From Nitrospinota bacterium (lineage in GTDB: Bacteria > Nitrospinota_A > UBA7883 > JACRLM01): DNA of 10,676 bases. Below are positions 1 through 7,429 of this stretch, in pieces. The notes below the pieces were generated by a model. That model made no database searches and was not told where the DNA came from. It saw only the letters and a program-made list of their open reading frames with translations. Made by a program: the position numbers and the translations under genes. Location of the stretch: positions 1 through 10,676 of the forward strand of contig JADGAO010000102.1 in NCBI GenBank assembly GCA_015231995.1, given 5' to 3'. Every line of letters starts with the position of its first letter. The stretch's first letter is position 1.

Positions 1-352
1 TGGTTCGTCCGTAAGGGGTAGGGGCGGTGGGGCTGGCAGTCTGGCTGGATACGAATACGAATTTCGCTGAAACTTTCTTAGATGCCAATAGAAGAGCTAG
101 CGTGGTCGAGAACTCCTGCTCCTTGCTAATGGATGTTTCCATCGAGGTATTTGCGGCAAGGTGGACAACCATGTCGGTTTCTACTGGTAATGTTATTTCG
201 CCAGCGGAGCGCAAATCGAAAGGAAGCCATTCATAAGGGTAGTTCGTAAGTTTGCGATGTGACAGCGCCACGATTTGCTGCCCACGCGCCACGCAAATAT
301 CCACAAACCTGGAGCCGATATATCCTGTTGCGCCCGTAACGACGATTTTCAT
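1..352 (-). CDS. NAD-dependent epimerase/dehydratase (extended SDR), N-terminal part; 3' end outside window
   Basis: From the ATG at 352-350, 117 codons run to the left edge. They show VVTGATGYIGSR (4-15; TGxxGxxG), VVHLAANTS (62-70), FVFVSSQTA (98-106; the active-site Ser strand) and PTPYGRT at 111-117, which is the YxxxK site with the Lys expected just past the edge. The early part of the fold is therefore intact. The acidic end of beta-2 is not obvious (ALSHRK), so an NADP-like preference is possible because of H32-R33-K34. It follows the acyltransferase by 62 bases with no clear ribosome-binding site. It is likely another nucleotide-sugar epimerase or reductase; the missing C-terminal half prevents a finer call. 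Confidence 0.8.
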   Translation of the reverse strand, partial: MKIVVTGATGYIGSRFVDICVARGQQIVALSHRKLTNYPYEWLPFDLRSAGEITLPVETDMVVHLAANTSMETSISKEQEFSTTLALLLASKKVSAKFVFVSSQTASPTAPTPYGRT

Positions 353-414
353 TTATTGCGACGATCTTTAAAATGTATGACAGGCGACATTAAAGTAGAT
401 TTGGCTTAATTGGG

Positions 415-1008
415 TTAAATCGCTGTCGGATTGGAATTGCGTTTCGACATGTCGCGCCTACTTCGAATCTTTTTTGCAGGAACGCCTACGTTAACGGAAT
501 ATTCTTCCGTATTTTTTGTGACCACTGCGTTGGCTCCTATCACCGATCCTTTGGCTAATGTTATTCCCGGCATGATTACAGCGCCTGCGCCGATCCATAC
601 GTCGTCATTTATCACGATTTTCTTTGGAATAACTACGCGTGAAAATATCGACGGCTCAATGCCTTCGATAGGATGCTCTCCTGATGAAATCGTGACATTG
701 CTTCCTATCAATACATTATTTCCGAATTCGATACCTCCGACCCCATTTATATAGGTTTCGCTGTTGACGCCGAGGCGCGTTCCGGCGACTATCCGATCGG
801 AATGTATGATTGTGACTCGTGGCTGTATCCAGGGAAAACCGTCAATTTGCTTGAAAAATAGTTTGCTCGTTATGCCGCGTAAAAAGACGCCAACCAGGGT
901 TGGGATTAACGACATCAATCCAAAAAAGAGAGACTCCAGTTCCAGCCTGAATATGGTGGATATGGAGTAACATTTGGCTTTCTCCATCAGAAACTTTATG
1001 TATTCCAT
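415..1008 (-). CDS. Left-handed beta-helix (hexapeptide repeat) acyltransferase, probable sugar O- or N-acetyltransferase
   Basis: Read from the ATG at 1008 this is 197 residues. The N-terminal third is a hydrophobic/amphipathic region (15-50). Hexapeptide repeats follow (GGIEFGNNVLIGSNVTI, 91-107), interrupted by the loop with SSGEHP, whose H112 sits where the catalytic His lies in the NodL/LacA/WbbJ-type family. More coils (INDDVWIGAGAVIMPGITLAKGSVIGANAVV at 133-163, read in parts) end at NVGVPAKKIR (173-182). Expected reaction: acetyl-CoA-dependent acetylation of a sugar or glycan. The frame extends upstream to a TTG at 1059 with no ribosome-binding site, so I prefer ATG 1008, which has only a weak GAGA; ATG 987 is another option. 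The substrate is not visible. No aminotransferase is nearby, so O-acetylation is somewhat favoured. Confidence 0.83.
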   Translation of the reverse strand: MEYIKFLMEKAKCYSISTIFRLELESLFFGLMSLIPTLVGVFLRGITSKLFFKQIDGFPWIQPRVTIIHSDRIVAGTRLGVNSETYINGVGGIEFGNNVLIGSNVTISSGEHPIEGIEPSIFSRVVIPKKIVINDDVWIGAGAVIMPGITLAKGSVIGANAVVTKNTEEYSVNVGVPAKKIRSRRDMSKRNSNPTAI

Positions 1009-1093
1009 TATTGGCGTCTCAAAATTGTCCGAATGATAACAAAAGTTCTGTGGAGGCAAACTCAGGCGATTGCGGCATATTATTATGACGCGC

Positions 1094-1474
1094 TCAGACG
1101 CCGGATGTTTTCTGTGATTTGGCTAAAGGCTTGTCATCAGGGGCCTGCCTGCGAACCAGGGCTATCTCTTTTTCAAAGTGTCGAATCTGCTTGTGTTGAT
1201 CGGTGACGATAATCGAAAGATGAAGGACGATTGCGCCCAACCCCATTATCGCGACAACCAGAATAGCCGCTGGCGTAAAATAGATGCCGAGAAGTAAAGC
1301 GAGATTTTCAACGAAACCGGGAAACACTCCCATTGAAACAAAAGTGATGCTGGCTAAAAACCAGGTGATAGCGTAGATATTGTAAAGCCTGCGGCGCCTG
1401 ACAAGATAGGAAACGATCAACAATACCAGTATCCCTAATAGGATGCAAATAAGGCGGGCCTTTAAACTCATCAT
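1094..1474 (-). CDS. Small DUF2304-type membrane protein
   Basis: A 126-residue protein with hydrophobic helices at about 8-25, 33-51 and 57-90 (the last long enough for one or two segments), a basic RRRR patch at 26-29 after the first, and a charged C-terminal helix (95-110) that looks coiled-coil-like. Size, topology and position directly after a DPM1-like GT2 match the DUF2304 family. Its biochemical role is not established; it is often found with polyprenyl-phosphate sugar transferases and may be a membrane partner. The ATG at 1474 overlaps the preceding TAA by one base (TAATG), with AAGGA 10 bases upstream (1489-1485). A second ATG follows immediately at 1471. Confidence 0.78.
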   Translation of the reverse strand: MMSLKARLICILLGILVLLIVSYLVRRRRLYNIYAITWFLASITFVSMGVFPGFVENLALLLGIYFTPAAILVVAIMGLGAIVLHLSIIVTDQHKQIRHFEKEIALVRRQAPDDKPLAKSQKTSGV

Positions 1475-2187
1475 TATTTGGCGATCCTTTTTAAGGAGAT
1501 GGGGATCGACAGCACAAGGTCAACAATGTTTTTGAACATGTAGAAAAATGCAATCCAGGGAGAAAAGGAAGAGACACCGTGAGTGCGCGGCGCCATGTTG
1601 ATAAACTCTTCTTTAATTACAAATCCGGCCTTTCGAGCCATCCAGATCGCGCGGATTTCGGAATATTCGAACTTGTTATCCTGCGCGAAAAATTCGATCA
1701 CTTTGGAATTGTAAATCTGGCATCCAGAGGTGCAGTCAGTTATTTTCACTTTGTAGAGGGCTTTTAATAAGAAAGAAATAGTCTGGATGCTTATATTTCT
1801 CAAAAAAGTCGGGGTGTAATCCGCGTCCCCCAAAAAGCGGGAGCCGATTACAAAGTCGGCCTCGCCGGAAATAACATGCGCCAATATTTTTTTGATCTCG
1901 CTTGGTGGATGTTGGCCGTCGGCGTCAATACGAACCAGATATCCATATTTCTCGCGGTAGGCTACAAGTATCCCGGCTTCGACCGCCGCCGCGATCCCGA
2001 ACTCCTTGGCAACCTGGATAACTTCGGCCCCGTGGCTAAGCGATACGCCGACGGTATTGTCGCGGGAGTACCCGTCTATCACCAACACATCGCAATCGCC
2101 TAACTCTTTTTTTATCCCTGATATTACATCCCCTATTGCTTTCTCTTCGTTGAGGCTTGGGATGATGACCAGTATTTTACCCTTCAA
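1474..2187 (-). CDS. DPM1-like GT2 family glycosyltransferase (polyprenyl-phosphate sugar transferase), TTG start
   Basis: A 237-residue GT2 protein of the dolichol/polyprenyl-phosphate mannosyltransferase type. It shows IPSLNEE (9-15), VIDGYSRDNT (36-45), the metal-binding DADGQHPP (88-95), GSRFLGDADY (115-124), DCTSGCQIYN (151-160) and an Arg-containing APRTHGVSSF (199-208). The C-terminal hydrophobic stretch near 212-229 could associate with the membrane, but full extra transmembrane helices are absent. The start is TTG at 2187, overlapping the previous TGA (TTGA), and is backed by GAGGGGG 7 bases upstream (2201-2195). Expected role: transfer of a sugar from a nucleotide donor to polyprenyl phosphate at the cytoplasmic face, supplying a lipid-linked donor. 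The DUF2304 gene follows with a one-base overlap. Sugar specificity unknown. Confidence 0.87.
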   Translation of the reverse strand: MKGKILVIIPSLNEEKAIGDVISGIKKELGDCDVLVIDGYSRDNTVGVSLSHGAEVIQVAKEFGIAAAVEAGILVAYREKYGYLVRIDADGQHPPSEIKKILAHVISGEADFVIGSRFLGDADYTPTFLRNISIQTISFLLKALYKVKITDCTSGCQIYNSKVIEFFAQDNKFEYSEIRAIWMARKAGFVIKEEFINMAPRTHGVSSFSPWIAFFYMFKNIVDLVLSIPISLKRIAK

Positions 2188-2897
2188 GACGGAACCCCCT
2201 CGATCCGTTTCAACGCCGTATCGAGGTTCTCGGCGTTTTCAATCCCAATCCAGAAGTCGTCAATCCTGTAGGCTCCCACCTTTTCCCCTCGGTTAAGGAA
2301 GCTATTGACCAAATCCGGCATCGTGAAATATTCGTCATCAGGAATAAGGCGAATCGAGCGGCTCTTCATCACATAGATACCGGAACTGATGCTGTAGCGG
2401 GTTTCCGGTTTTTCTATAATCCGGTTTATCTGACCGTCGGTGATATCCAACACCCCAAAACTGCTTTTCTCGACTTTCTCCACATAACCAACCACCAGGT
2501 CATATTGATGCTCTTTGGCGAACATGACCATATTTTCGAAATTCAGTTCCGTGTAAATATCCCCGTTAATAAGGAAGATATATTCGTCGTCAATAAACTC
2601 TTTTCTCATAAGGGTAAGCGGCCCGGCAGTTCCGAGCGGCTTTTCTTCATGGAAATATTTGATATTCACTCCGAACCGGCTTCCATCCCCGAAGTATGCG
2701 CGCACCAGTTCCGCCTGATACCCCGTCGAAATGAGAAATGAACTGATATTGCTTTTTTTGAAGCGGTTAATCAAGTGTAAAAGAATAGGGTCCTCGCCAA
2801 TAGGCATAAGGGGTTTGGGGATGACGAACGAAAAGGGGCGAAGGCGAGTCCCTTTTCCACCGGTCAAAACGACTACTTTTGTGTCATTGGCGGGCAT
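2184..2897 (-). CDS. Sugar-1-phosphate nucleotidyltransferase
   Basis: A 237-residue NTP_transferase protein that activates a sugar-1-phosphate with an NTP. From the chosen start it shows GGKGTRLRP (13-21), PKPLMPIG (27-34), the metal-binding NGD (111-113), EKP (162-164) and DFWIGIENAENLDTA (214-228), the last resembling the closing motif of mannose-1-phosphate guanylyltransferase-like enzymes. There is no C-terminal beta-helix, so it is not bifunctional. I start it at the ATG at 2897 because AGGGAG lies 6 bases upstream (2909-2904). The in-frame ATG at 2945 would add 16 residues and a 62-base overlap. With 2897 the overlap with the preceding SDR is 14 bases. The nucleotide (GTP or another) cannot be read with certainty. 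It is expected to supply the substrate of the two upstream SDRs. Confidence 0.87.
   Translation of the reverse strand: MPANDTKVVVLTGGKGTRLRPFSFVIPKPLMPIGEDPILLHLINRFKKSNISSFLISTGYQAELVRAYFGDGSRFGVNIKYFHEEKPLGTAGPLTLMRKEFIDDEYIFLINGDIYTELNFENMVMFAKEHQYDLVVGYVEKVEKSSFGVLDITDGQINRIIEKPETRYSISSGIYVMKSRSIRLIPDDEYFTMPDLVNSFLNRGEKVGAYRIDDFWIGIENAENLDTALKRIEGVPS
2195..2201 (-). promoter_or_regulatory. Strong ribosome-binding site supporting a TTG start
   Basis: GAGGGGG in the transcript sense, 7 bases before the TTG at 2187-2185. It lies within the end of the nucleotidyltransferase gene and explains efficient use of the rare start in a stop-start overlap. Confidence 0.65.
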
Positions 2898-3870
2898 TGG
2901 GAACTCCCTGCTCGAATAAAACGGTTTCCTCAAGCCCCTGTTCAATCATGATTCGTGGAGTCCATCCTGTCGCTTCGGTCAACTGTCCTATATCCGCCAC
3001 GACATAACGCTTTTCATTCGGGCGGAGCTTATCCCGGTCTATCACTATCCTGCCGCCAAAATTAAGTATCCGGGTTAAAATCTCAACGACAGTTTTAACT
3101 GAAGATCCGCACCCGGTTCCAAGGTTAAAAACGCGCTGTGGCTGATTATCCAACAGGCTTATAGCTAACAAACCTTCGATTACATCGTCTATATAAATAA
3201 AATCACGGATCGCATCCATGTTGCCCATCGATATTTCCTGGGAATTCGACATCTGCGATATCAGTGATGGGATTACCGCCGCGTTCGACTGTCCGGGGCC
3301 ATATACATTGGCAAGGCGCGCAATACGCACGGGCAATCCAAATTCGCTTACGTAAGAAAGCGCGGCGTATTCGGCGGTGATCTTTGTGGCGGAATAAACC
3401 GAATCGGCTACCAGCCGGTCCGATTCCTTGAGGGCATGTTCGTTCTGATCGTCGAGCCGTCCATATACCCCAAGCGTTGAAGGTATGATCACGTTTTTTA
3501 TTCCGGGTTGGTTTCGCGCTACTTCAAGAATATTTATCGCGCTTTGGAAACTTGATTGAAGAGTGTCAAAAGGAAACTTATGCGCTATGCCTGCGTTATT
3601 TTGTCCGGCCAGATGAAAAACATACTCGATAGGCTTGGCGAAATATTCCTGTGACGACCTGAAACATTTTTTAACTTCGTCAACGTTCGTCATATCGGCG
3701 ACGCTGATTCCATCGCGGGCCGTCCGATCCACCGCAATCACCCGCGCCCCATGATTTTTTAACGTAGCGGTCAGGTGGTTCCCTATGAATCCGCCAGCCC
3801 CTGTCACTAATACTGAGGCTTCCTTCAGTAGATCGAAATTCATGGAAGACCTAGACGTTGTAGCGGTCAT
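2884..3870 (-). CDS. Extended SDR, NAD(P)-dependent nucleotide-sugar epimerase/reductase
   Basis: The 328-residue reading has TGAGGFIG (23-30), FHLAGQNNAG (85-94), PSTLGVYG (130-137) and YSATK (159-163), so the Ser/Thr, Tyr and Lys of an extended SDR are all present. VYGPGQ (189-194) and RDFIYIDDV (222-230) are typical of sugar-nucleotide epimerases/reductases. The dehydratase-type Asp/Glu of the TDE motif is absent (STLGVYG), which favours an epimerase or 4-keto reductase acting after the preceding LegB-like enzyme. The ATG at 3870 overlaps the upstream gene by 20 bases. An alternative ATG at 3843 (MNFDLL) falls just beyond the upstream stop and would put the Rossmann motif at the usual distance from the N-terminus. 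Neither has a strong ribosome-binding site. Exact substrate unknown. Confidence 0.83.
   Translation of the reverse strand: MTATTSRSSMNFDLLKEASVLVTGAGGFIGNHLTATLKNHGARVIAVDRTARDGISVADMTNVDEVKKCFRSSQEYFAKPIEYVFHLAGQNNAGIAHKFPFDTLQSSFQSAINILEVARNQPGIKNVIIPSTLGVYGRLDDQNEHALKESDRLVADSVYSATKITAEYAALSYVSEFGLPVRIARLANVYGPGQSNAAVIPSLISQMSNSQEISMGNMDAIRDFIYIDDVIEGLLAISLLDNQPQRVFNLGTGCGSSVKTVVEILTRILNFGGRIVIDRDKLRPNEKRYVVADIGQLTEATGWTPRIMIEQGLEETVLFEQGVPNARQ
2904..2909 (-). promoter_or_regulatory. Ribosome-binding site deciding the nucleotidyltransferase start
   Basis: AGGGAG in the transcript sense, 6 bases before the ATG at 2897-2895. It lies inside the 3' end of the preceding SDR gene and supports a 14-base overlap start over the upstream ATG at 2945. 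Confidence 0.7.
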
Positions 3871-4822
3871 GTTTATATGCGCCTTGATTGCGGGTTAGCC
3901 ATTCAATGGTCTCGGCCAACCCTTTGTTCAAATCATATTTCGGTGACCAGCCCGTCGCGTCGCAAAGTTTTTTGTTGTCGCAGTAGAGGCGCTCGACTTC
4001 GCTTTGAGCTGGACGCACACGCTGGCTGTCGCTTACGATTTCGACCTCAGTTTTCATTAGGCGGGCTATCGTATGTACAAGGTCGCGGACTGATATCTCA
4101 GTCATCATACCGATATTTACGTACTCGCCGTTAAACTTGTCCTGCTTTGCTACTTCCAAAAAGCCGGCGGCGGTGTCTTTGACAAATGTAAGATCTCGCG
4201 TGGGGTCAATATTGCCGAGGTTGAGTTTTTTCTGCCCACCCAGTATCTGGATTATGACGCTTGGGATGATGGCGCGGGCGGATTGCCGTGGGCCGTAAAT
4301 GTTAAAGGGCCTTGCGATTTTCACCGGAAGCGCGAATGACCTGAAGTAACTTACCGCCAGGTTATCGGCGCCGATTTTTGAAGCCGAATATGGTGACTGC
4401 CCGACCATCGGATGTTTTTCATCCATCGGCACATACTGGGCTGTCCCATAGGTTTCGCTGGTTGATGTCACGATTACGTTGTTTGTCCCCAAAGCTTTTG
4501 AGCTCTGCAAGACGTTATAGGTTCCCTCGACGTTGGTTTTAATATAGGCCAGAGGCGAGACGTATGAATAGGGGATCCCAATCAGTGCCGCCAGGTGAAA
4601 AACAGTGTCAACACCTTTCATGGCGGCGTGAACCGAATCGTAATCCCGGATATCGCCGGATATCACCTCGATATCTTTTTTACAGGATGATGACTCCAGC
4701 CAGCCCCAATCGTTCCTGAAATTATAATGAGTGAACGCTTTGACCTGATAGCCGAGTTCGACGCATTTTTCGGTAAGGTGCGAGCCTACAAAACCAGCCG
4801 CTCCAGTCACCAATACTTTCAT
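3851..4822 (-). CDS. LegB-like NAD-dependent nucleotide-sugar 4,6-dehydratase (extended SDR)
   Basis: A complete 323-residue extended SDR. It has the Rossmann motif TGAAGFVG (6-13), FHLAA (75-79), the active-site strand STSETYG (120-126), the catalytic pair Y145 and K149 in PYSASK, and the substrate-side run RPFNIYGPRQSARA (171-184). The combination STSExYG, the QSPYSASKIGAD run and GPRQSARA is characteristic of the LegB/GlcNAc 4,6-dehydratase branch (legionaminic acid pathway; a GDP-sugar enzyme in Campylobacter). That predicts NAD-dependent conversion of an NDP-hexose(-NAc) to its 4-keto-6-deoxy form. No LegC aminotransferase or NeuB-like synthase is present in this window, so the end product may differ. 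The start is ATG with a weak ribosome-binding site, and the stop overlaps the next gene. The dehydratase family call is firm; the substrate is inferred. Confidence 0.82.
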   Translation of the reverse strand: MKVLVTGAAGFVGSHLTEKCVELGYQVKAFTHYNFRNDWGWLESSSCKKDIEVISGDIRDYDSVHAAMKGVDTVFHLAALIGIPYSYVSPLAYIKTNVEGTYNVLQSSKALGTNNVIVTSTSETYGTAQYVPMDEKHPMVGQSPYSASKIGADNLAVSYFRSFALPVKIARPFNIYGPRQSARAIIPSVIIQILGGQKKLNLGNIDPTRDLTFVKDTAAGFLEVAKQDKFNGEYVNIGMMTEISVRDLVHTIARLMKTEVEIVSDSQRVRPAQSEVERLYCDNKKLCDATGWSPKYDLNKGLAETIEWLTRNQGAYKHDRYNV

Positions 4823-4951
4823 TAAATCGAGTTTTCCCGCTAAAATTAACGTATGGATTTTACTTCATGCCGCTGGAATTTGCCAGCAAATAAAGATTCA
4901 AAAACAATGCTATACGCGGCTTTGGCGAGGCTGTCGCCGGGAGGCCAAAGC
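4823..4951 (-). other. 129-bp intergenic gap, largest in the window
   Basis: This is the only sizeable non-coding stretch between genes. In the transcript sense it holds a hairpin directly after the stop of the GT-C gene, then AT-rich DNA, a short second hairpin (GCTGG at 4883-4887 with CCAGC at 4872-4876, 6-base loop), and a TAAAAT (4862-4857) that could be a -10 element. No convincing -35 sits 16-18 bases upstream of it. The ribosome-binding region before the ATG at 4822 is weak (GGGA about 14 bases away). The gap may divide two transcription units, or hold an internal promoter; I cannot decide between these. Confidence 0.4.
4919..4951 (-). other. Inverted repeat just after the GT-C stop codon
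   Basis: GCTTTGGC at 4951-4944 pairs perfectly with GCCAAAGC at 4926-4919 in the transcript, with a 17-base GC-rich loop. An alternative inner 5-bp stem (4924-4928 with 4934-4938) competes for some of the same bases. It begins immediately after the TAA at 4954-4952. A T-rich run (TTGTTTTTG) occurs only about 12 bases past the stem, so it is not a canonical intrinsic terminator. It could be an mRNA-stability hairpin, a weak or factor-dependent terminator, or chance. Confidence 0.35.
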
Positions 4952-7429
4952 TTATTGCCGTAGTGAATTGCTTTTGAACTCTAACGGAATCGAAGTGTGC
5001 CCGGTGACATAAACTATGGCGTTAGCGGCGGTTAGCGGGACAGTCACCTCCATCGAATGTTCAACCAAATCTGGTGAGCATTCGAATGTTTTGATGTCCA
5101 CGTTGACAAACTGTCCTTTGGCGTCAAGCCAGTTGATTTGAATCCTGCCAGTCGTAGGCTCTTTGGCGCAACGGGCGACAACTGTGTTCCGGTAACGTTG
5201 TCCGGCTGAAACCGCAACCACCTGGATCGCGGATGAAGAGACATTCACTAGGATAACTTTCCTATCAGCGTCGTATTTAGCCTCGCCACTCAAGGTCCAA
5301 CCTGTGGAGGAGGCGAAATCAGGATTGATTAGCAGTTCCTTTTTAAACCGGTAATCGGCTTTGATTTTTCGAATGCTAATCGAGCCGAACTCGGCAACCT
5401 GCTCGGTGACTTTCATTATATGCCCTTGTATCACTCCGTTGTCGGGACAACAATTAGCGCCATTCCAATTCGAATCGAGAATGATAAAATCCACATTCCG
5501 CTTGGAAAAAACGTCAACGGCATTCTGCTCGTTCTGGATTGCCATTATTTCTTTTTGAAACGCAATGTTATACCAATTGGGGAAAAGCGGGTCGGCCGAT
5601 AGTCCGGCGGCCGAAGGGTAGGAAAAAACCGCCACCGGCGTCCGTCCAGTATTGAGCTGATTGACCAATTCAACGGCTGTTCTAATGGGAAGGCGGTTTA
5701 GTAAATATCTTTCCCTCCTGGACTTGTCGCCAATCGCCTTGAGCGGAAAATCGCCGAATTGAGCCGCCGAATTGAGGAATATGACATTTAACGCCACAGC
5801 TCCCACTGCCGCGCCGCGCCACCATATTTTTGCAGACGTTCCTTTTGAAAGAGCCGCGCTTAACGCTACGCCGATGACTGCCGCCATTATCGGCCACACT
5901 GGAAAGATATACCGGAAATAACTCACCGACCGGAATACAAGGGCGACAATCAAAGTTCCGAGAATAAGTAATGCTATAGCCCTTAGTTGTCTTGCCAAAA
6001 CCAGCGCAACTGCACCTGGCGCGAAGAGTAGCAACCACTGAAAGCCAGGAGCCCCGGCTTTGGCCTCAAGGTAGTTGCCCGAATCAAACGTCCCTTTGTA
6101 AAGGATATCCCATGTCAAACCCTTGCCGTACATCATGGCTGTCGCTTCATCGCCGGCGGCTCCGGGATATAAAGGCGATTTAAAAACCTTGTTGAAATAT
6201 GGGAAAACCGGGTTTCCGGTAAGTATCCATGCCGTCGTATACGGAATCTGAGCGATAGCCAAGGCCAGAACGAGGCCGGCAAAAAAAGTCGGAAGGCTTA
6301 TGGCCTTGTACCATGATCGGTATCTAAGGATCACCACCAGCGTCACCGCAAGCAACATCGGAAAGGTTACAGCTTTTGAGGTCAGTGCAAATCCGAACAG
6401 CAACGTGGCAATTGGCGCATCATATTTCGGTTTGCCCGAAGTCGAACAAGCCCTCAAAACCGCCAGGATGCCTAACACGACAAACGACGCCCAGACCGAT
6501 TCGATAAAGAGACTGCTACTTTCGGTGAAAGCGATAGGGGAAGATAGGAAAATGAGAGCCGCCCATCTTGCGCCCTGCGCGGAAGCTCCCGCCCACAGGG
6601 CAAGGTCGCGCGCCAACCAGCCGAGAATGAAAATGAACCCAACATTGATTAAACGCGTAGCTGTCTCGCCAGCGAGCATGTAGCCAACGGAGAAAATCCA
6701 GTCGCCCAACATCGGGTTGACGGCCCACACATAGAGACTTGCGTCGAATCCCCATTGATGACGCAGGGCCAGATGTCCTGGAACAAACAAGTGTATGGCC
6801 AAAGCGTCCGCTCCCACCTCCGGCATGAACGCCACGACGAAATGAACCAGCCCGACGACTGTGATGGCTACATCAAGTCCGTTGAAGTTGATCCCATCAA
6901 CGTTTTTTTGCGCGGCCTGCGCAGAAAGTTCGCCTCCTTCTTTTACAAGCGTTCGCCAACCCAGGATTATGGGTAGAGCAAGAGCGACTCCATATAATCC
7001 AGGATAGCTCACCGGGAAATGAGCGATCAGCCCAACCGTAACGCCGTAAAAACCGGCTCCGACCAGCAAACTTGTCAGCCAGCTATCCCCCTCGAACCTC
7101 AGGCGGAGCAATCCAAGAATAGCTCTTCCTAACAGGGCGGAGGCGACAGCGAACCATAAAGTCACAAGTAATGGCCATATAGCCCCAGCCAAAGTCGCAA
7201 TGCCTATTCCTACAATGGCGCCGGTCAATAACGCGCTTCGTTTGCTTAGTAAAGAACCGGCGATGACCAGAGCCGCGCAGATAGCCATGAAGGCTGTATA
7301 GGTAGTTATCGCGCCACCTCCCCACCAGGGCAAGGCGTTTGGCCAGGCCATATGCGCAAGTCCCCAACAGGTCAGCAACGTCCCTGCGATAAGGGCTATC
7401 CAGACAAATATCGCGCCGGTACGTTCCAT
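4952..7429 (-). CDS. Polytopic GT-C (ArnT/PMT-like) membrane glycosyltransferase with C-terminal beta-sandwich-like domain
   Basis: This 825-residue protein has many hydrophobic helices between about residues 5 and 555. The loop after roughly residue 200 contains EVGADALAIHL (204-214), whose acidic residues and xDALxxHL pattern recall the first extracytoplasmic loop of GT-C enzymes that use polyprenyl-phosphate sugars. Residues 575-690 look like a soluble extracytoplasmic domain (VDFIILDSNWNG at 646) with a CC pair at 660-661. Residues 697-825 start with ELLINPDFASSTGW, a pattern seen at the front of CBM4/9-like jelly-roll domains, and are rich in beta-type sequence, ending at VYVTG...IPLEF. 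The ATG at 7427-7429 overlaps the preceding TAA by one base, with AAAGG 10 bases upstream, which indicates translational coupling to the fusion protein. Probable role: transfer of a lipid-linked sugar to a glycan at the outer face of the membrane. Donor and acceptor are not readable. Confidence 0.8.
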   Translation of the reverse strand: MERTGAIFVWIALIAGTLLTCWGLAHMAWPNALPWWGGGAITTYTAFMAICAALVIAGSLLSKRSALLTGAIVGIGIATLAGAIWPLLVTLWFAVASALLGRAILGLLRLRFEGDSWLTSLLVGAGFYGVTVGLIAHFPVSYPGLYGVALALPIILGWRTLVKEGGELSAQAAQKNVDGINFNGLDVAITVVGLVHFVVAFMPEVGADALAIHLFVPGHLALRHQWGFDASLYVWAVNPMLGDWIFSVGYMLAGETATRLINVGFIFILGWLARDLALWAGASAQGARWAALIFLSSPIAFTESSSLFIESVWASFVVLGILAVLRACSTSGKPKYDAPIATLLFGFALTSKAVTFPMLLAVTLVVILRYRSWYKAISLPTFFAGLVLALAIAQIPYTTAWILTGNPVFPYFNKVFKSPLYPGAAGDEATAMMYGKGLTWDILYKGTFDSGNYLEAKAGAPGFQWLLLFAPGAVALVLARQLRAIALLILGTLIVALVFRSVSYFRYIFPVWPIMAAVIGVALSAALSKGTSAKIWWRGAAVGAVALNVIFLNSAAQFGDFPLKAIGDKSRRERYLLNRLPIRTAVELVNQLNTGRTPVAVFSYPSAAGLSADPLFPNWYNIAFQKEIMAIQNEQNAVDVFSKRNVDFIILDSNWNGANCCPDNGVIQGHIMKVTEQVAEFGSISIRKIKADYRFKKELLINPDFASSTGWTLSGEAKYDADRKVILVNVSSSAIQVVAVSAGQRYRNTVVARCAKEPTTGRIQINWLDAKGQFVNVDIKTFECSPDLVEHSMEVTVPLTAANAIVYVTGHTSIPLEFKSNSLRQ

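Noticed and set aside
27..970. Plus-strand reading frames opposite the left-edge SDR and the acyltransferase
   Set aside because: The minus-strand frames carry Rossmann and hexapeptide motifs; the plus-strand products are low in family-like features.
1009..1059. TTG at 1059 as start of the acyltransferase
   Set aside because: No Shine-Dalgarno-like sequence precedes it, and the extra residues do not look like the family N-terminus. ATG 1008 is preferred, but without strong proof.
4857..4862. A sigma-70 promoter using TAAAAT as -10
   Set aside because: No acceptable -35 hexamer is found at 16-18 bases upstream, so it is mentioned only as a possibility.
4919..4951. Canonical intrinsic terminator after the GT-C gene
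   Set aside because: The stem is 8 bp with a 17-base loop, and the T-rich run starts well past the stem, so it is listed only as an inverted repeat.
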